DNA of 64,000 nucleotides, taken from contig NGZR01000002.1 of assembly GCA_002197995.1 (NCBI GenBank), forward strand, positions 4,340,001 through 4,404,000, read 5' to 3'. Origin of the DNA: Gaeumannomyces sp. JS-464. Lineage: Eukaryota > Ascomycota > Sordariomycetes > Magnaporthales > Magnaporthaceae. Numbering within the stretch: the first letter of the stretch is position 1; every line of letters starts with the position of its first letter. Shown in pieces: positions 60,072 to 64,000 of this stretch. The notes under the pieces are model-generated. The model saw nothing but the letters and a program-made list of their open reading frames with translations, was not told the origin of the DNA and ran no database searches. Position numbers and translations under genes: made by a program.

Positions 60072-62489
60072 GGCTCCGGGCGGGGCGGGTTTGGGCGGCC
60101 GAGGCTAATTATCAGACAGGAGGGAGGGGGATAGGGATGTGCGGAGTGGCGGATGTATGAGATCCGACCAAGCGCCCGATGCTACGAGTTATGTCGCGAT
60201 CATGCTCTGCGCCTGGGCCAGAAATCGAGCGTGAGAGCAGACGAATCGACGGGTGCGGGCGACGGTTGGGTTGCGCGGGATCCTCCCAAAAGTCGGTCCC
60301 GCAGCGCTGCTCGATTTCCAGCTTTGCGGCTGACGCTAGGTGGTGCTGCTGGGACCGGGCTGAGCTGGGAACTGGGAGAAACGGACAAGCGCGTTGGTTC
60401 GTTCCACTCTGCGAGCTGCAAAATTGGCTTGTGCTAGCTTTGGGCGGGTGTGCCAGCTGGACGAAACAGGTAGGCTCAGGCAAGGTGTGCAGTTGATGAT
60501 CGCGATTCCTGCCGCCACGGACACTACGTTGCGACAACAGACAAGAGGGCCTCGCGGGAGTGTCGAAAACCAGGTTGCGATTGCGGAAAAGGGCTGGGGA
60601 GGAACGGGCGCTGGGTAGGTTGTCGCTCAAAAACACCGCCGGAGCCGGCAGAGAAGGGGGGTGGATGATTTGGGGGCGAGGCGCTGCCTGGACCAACAGA
60701 CCTGGAGACAGCGCTTAGCGACGTGCGACCGACTGGCGGCTCAAACCAGACCGCGCAGCTTTGGCCCCATCGAGGTGCAAGAGAGGGGAGGAGATTGAGG
60801 GAGCACAACGAGTGTGGCGCGCAGGCGGCAGGGCTCAGCGTCACCGGGGCCGCATGCAAGCTGAGAGAGTGAATGCAACACTGCGGTGCGGTGCCGCGCT
60901 GGAGTGAGAGGGACGTTTTGCTGTGGTCCCCACGCGGTTCGGCCACGGCCCTGGTCCTGGTCGGCACCGGGCGTCCTGGCCCGTCTTCTTCTCCCTCAGT
61001 CTGCTTGAAGCCCGCGCCCAGGAGACCTGGAGGCAGCGTGAGGTGTGCGGGTGCCCAAGGCAGGGAGACCGTGTCTAGCTCGGCGGGTTGGAATGGCGGT
61101 TGCAAATTAGTATACATTTCATGGTTCGCCAGAGCAGCAGACAGATGCACTATCTCGATGGATTCAGGCGTGGGCGCGTGCCCGTCATTGGAACAACATG
61201 ACTGGAGCGGGCAGCCTCAGCACAGCTTTACCTCCCACGCCTTACGCCAGAACGGGTTGAGCCTAAAAAAGTGCGAGCACCCCGCCTGCTGGACATCAAT
61301 CCTGATAGGGAGCACGCGCCGAACCGGAAGGAAGCACAGGCGGTGGATGAGGACAGCCCAGATAGCGGGGGCCGGTCTCCACCCCGCCTCGACTCGCCTT
61401 GTGCCTGGCGATGGGAACGCTCATCGTTCATCCGCCGCGCTGCGGGAATAAAACGCCCGCTTTCGACGCCAGATTCCTGTGGTAGAAACGTCCGGTTGCC
61501 CCTCCGCCGGCGCAGAGACACGGGTGGCGCCCGCCAGGGGACACTCGCAAGGTTGGGCGAGATGGTGGAGGGTGGGACGATCACCGCCCGCAGGGCTGGT
61601 GTGCCGTGGGCAGACCAACAGGCGCACTCTGCGCTGGCGAACCCTGGCGCCGTGCACAGCCCAGCGTCCGCGTCTCTCTGGCTGGCCGGAAACGGTGCGG
61701 CTCAATCCAGATCCCCGCCATTACGCTCGTTCCCTCCAGGGCAGGCGGCATTTTATCGGTAAGGCTTTCTCGCTGTGGGCCATGTATGTGGCTGTGAGGT
61801 GTCGCTGCTCAGCCTCAAGCTACTGCAGATGCCTCATCCCTCATCGCACCGTCACCCTCCACTGTGGGATAGATCCAGTTTACCGGATTGAGATCGTGTC
61901 AAGGAAATGTGCATTTAGATACACGACATCGGCGCTGCGTGAGTCGATGCGGCCTCGCGCCGACGGGCCGGCACCCATCTTCGATCAGTAGACATGCTAT
62001 TGGCTCAGAACATATAGACATATCGACGTGCTGAACTCCGGAATACGAATGACACCAACCAATGCCGGGCCGATCGATGGCACGGTGACGGTTGCCGTTG
62101 GCGATTGACGGGATGGAACCTGACCGTAGTCCAAGCCCGTATCTCCGCGTCAAGAAGAAATAGGCTAGGCGACGGGAGGCTAAGCCGCATCAATTCCGTC
62201 GGTGCAGAGTCCATTGCCCCGTGCCCCGCCCCCTCCAGCATCAGCCAGATGATGGCATCGAAAGAGGGGGCTGGCCGAGCCCATTAGTCAGCTGGTAGCA
62301 TCCACGGATGCCAAGTGGAGATTTCCATGTCCGAGGCTCCCGTCCGAGCAAAAGATGCCGCAAGAAAGCTCCTTGTGTTCGATCGAGCTGTCACACCGCC
62401 CCTATTGAATCGAATCCACCCAGGTCAGACGCAGACGTTGGAAATATCAAGCGCAGCTATCTCCAGTAATCGATCACAATGGTTCGTCA
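60072..62489. promoter_or_regulatory. divergent upstream region, no gene seen
   Basis: 2.4 kb between the outward-facing starts of the zinc-finger and TMEM14 genes. Open frames are short and lack domains. Confidence 0.5.
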
Positions 62490-62935
62490 ATGGCACCTTG
62501 GATCAGCACCCTGGGTAATCATGGCCCAACCACTGACAGACTGCGGAGAACACAGGGTCTCGAAGTCGCAGCCTATGTCTTGTCTGGCCTGACCGCCTCT
62601 GGCGGAATAATGGGCTATGTGAAGAGCGGGTCGCTGCCCTCAATGGTTGCAGGCTGCTCCGTCGGTCTTCTATGTAAGTCGCTCGAGCATCTCTGCCGCA
62701 AGGGGTTTTACTGAAGGTGGATGCTCCTATTCTTGCGCCAGACGGCCTTGGAGCTTACAGGCTCCAGAACCGACAGCCGTACGGCGTCGAGCTGGCGCTC
62801 CTCGCATCAGTCGTGCTCGGCGGCGCCTCTATCCCCCGTGCCATCCGCCTGAAGAAGCCAGTGCCCATCGCGCTGAGCCTGCTCTCAACATTCGGAGCCA
62901 TCACCTTCGGCAACGCCCTCCGCCAGAAAGCGTAG
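62490..62935 (+). CDS. TMEM14 family small membrane protein
   Basis: Exons 62490-62673 and 62742-62935 with a 68-base intron (GTAAGT..GCCAG), giving 125 aa from the Met of MAPWISTLG. The core GLEVAAYVLSGLTASGG, GYVKSGSLPSMVAG, YGLGAYRLQNRQPYGVEL, ASVVLGGASIPRAIRLKKP and ALSLLSTFGAITFGNALRQKA shows the four short glycine-rich helices of TMEM14 (UPF0136). Animal TMEM14 proteins sit in the inner mitochondrial membrane, and TMEM14C aids porphyrin transport; the fungal role is unknown. The conserved part starts just after an AACACAG acceptor-like site at 62545-62551, so the true first exon may be a tiny upstream one. A start at 62478 with a 41-base intron would also keep frame. Confidence 0.85.
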
Positions 62936-63283
62936 GGCAGCCCTCTCTTCACCAGCTACTCGATGGCACGCTACCTGTGCATCACGGCTACGTGTCCCGG
63001 CGTAGCGCTGCTGGCTGTTGAATTCGATATCCTATACGGTCGCAGGATTTATGGAGAAGTGCGCGGCATATGTCAGAGACACGCCTGCTTCTTTCGCCTT
63101 GTGTTCATAGTGTACAATTATAATACACGGCTGAGCAATGCAACGATGTTTCCTCGTGGTGACGTTCGTCGCTGTCAGGAGGGGGGGCCGGCGGGACTCG
63201 ATGGAGCTGGGCGTGGGACGGGCATTTTGGAATAGCGGTAGTCGACCCGGGGGGCATTTTGCTGTCGCATTTGGGCCGAGATA
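62936..63283. other. convergent intergenic region, no gene seen
   Basis: About 350 bases between the stops of the TMEM14 and CMC2 genes, fitting two short 3' UTRs. Confidence 0.6.
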
Positions 63284-63663
63284 TCACGAGTTTTCGTCGA
63301 TTTCCTTCCACGCCGCCTTGATCCTCGCCTTTTTGTCATCGGTAGCGCTGCGGTTCTCGGCCTGGCGCTTTACTCTTTCCGCCCTCAGGCACTTGGTGAG
63401 CGCCTCCTTTGCATCGTTGCACATGCCCATCGACTTCCAAAGGAACCCGCGGGCATGACACTCCTCGAACGCAGCGATAACCTCCTCGCACCCTATAGAC
63501 ACATGCGTACACAGGTAAGCAGGTGTGAGACCCAAGTCCGCCAATCCCCAGCCATGCGGCATCGAGTCTAATTGATATCTCTGTTGTGAGAACGTGGGGG
63601 AGGGACGGGAAAGGGAGGGCCGCCTGTACCTGCACTGCTTTGAGTGTGGAGATGGGGATGCAT
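63284..63663 (-). CDS. CMC2: COX assembly mitochondrial protein 2 (Cmc2), twin Cx9C
   Basis: Two exons, 63663-63630 and 63492-63284, coding 80 aa. Exon 1 holds only 11 codons and one base (MHPHLHTQSSA), the usual Cmc2 start. Exon 2 begins with the first Cys. The CHCH fold is clear: CEEVIAAFEEC and CNDAKEALTKC, each with nine residues between the cysteines, joined by HARGFLWKSMGM. The helix continues through a basic segment (LRAERVKRQAENR) and ends WKEIDENS. Such proteins are oxidised and trapped in the intermembrane space by Mia40 and help cytochrome c oxidase assembly. The longer Met start at 63562 would code intron sequence and lacks the conserved MHPHLH. Confidence 0.93.
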
Positions 63664-64000
63664 TGTCTCCTGTATGCTACCAGTAGCGTATGCTTGGTCC
63701 AAGAATCCAGTACAAGGCGATGGTGAGGGTCTTGCCGCTACACCGATGCTCTTGCGCCAAAATTGTTTGATGTTGGAGGCAAGTGGCGCGAGATGCTGAT
63801 GGAAAGAATCCAATTCCCCGACCCACCGCAAGCGGGCGCCATTTTGCGGCCCCACTACACAGTCCTGGCAGCGCACCAGCTCTGGAGGTCGGCGGCGTCG
63901 ATACCTGAGCCAGCTCCCGCACTCTGCGACAACCCCAGAATTTATCAGATCGGTCGTGTGGGTAAAACCGTCGACCCTCCACAACGTGCCGGCACAGCTT
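63664..64000. other. CMC2 upstream region to window edge
   Basis: 337 bases with no supported exon. It should hold the CMC2 promoter and leader. The frame to 63984 is open but codes no family features. Confidence 0.5.

Overview
This window is nuclear DNA of a filamentous ascomycete, most likely a Sordariomycete. The genes are typical of Pezizomycotina: a group III (os-1/Nik1 type) hybrid histidine kinase with HAMP repeats, a SAM-HMG protein, a WW-PhoD protein and an FLC/TRP-like channel. Introns are mostly 50-160 bases with GT..AG ends and CTAAC-like branch sites. Coding DNA is GC-rich. One AT-rich fold-back element differs between its arms mostly by transitions, as expected of repeat-induced mutation. 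No operons, phage, CRISPR arrays, rRNA or convincing tRNA genes were seen.

Layout. 1-17 kb: a doubtful 3' gene tail, yng2 (-), hos2 (+) sharing a 1.6 kb divergent promoter with yng2, an unrecognised membrane glycoprotein (-), an FMP42/SLC43-like transporter (-) and a large WW-PhoD metallophosphatase (+). 17-29 kb: phosphomannomutase SEC53 (-), an ECM27-like cation/Ca2+ exchanger (-), condensin subunit BRN1 (+) and a small coiled-coil protein with a 20-base micro-exon (-). 29-34 kb: a long gene-poor stretch with a 438-bp inverted-repeat element. 34-50 kb: SAM-HMG protein (+), os-1/Nik1 histidine kinase (-), a 4.9 kb gene-free gap, tRNA-dihydrouridine synthase 2 (+) and protein phosphatase methylesterase PPE1 (-). 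50-64 kb: FLC/TRP-like channel (-), a large C2H2 zinc-finger protein (-), a TMEM14 protein (+) and the mitochondrial twin-Cx9C protein CMC2 (-).

The genes are mainly housekeeping and signalling and do not form a cluster. Themes are chromatin (Yng2, Hos2, condensin, HMG), Ca2+/osmotic/cell-wall signalling (Ecm27-like, FLC/TRP-like, Nik1), glycosylation (Sec53), and mitochondrial or RNA upkeep (Cmc2, TMEM14, Dus2).

The strongest unexpected signal is that several highly conserved genes carry single-base frame breaks, mostly one base short in a homopolymer. Correcting them returns family-typical proteins and multiples of three. The kinase alone needs five net bases. This points to consensus sequence error, or less likely to real gene decay, and matters to anyone using this annotation. 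I found no clear novel multi-gene system. The most original leads are the fold-back element, the micro-exon coiled-coil gene and the unrecognised membrane glycoprotein.
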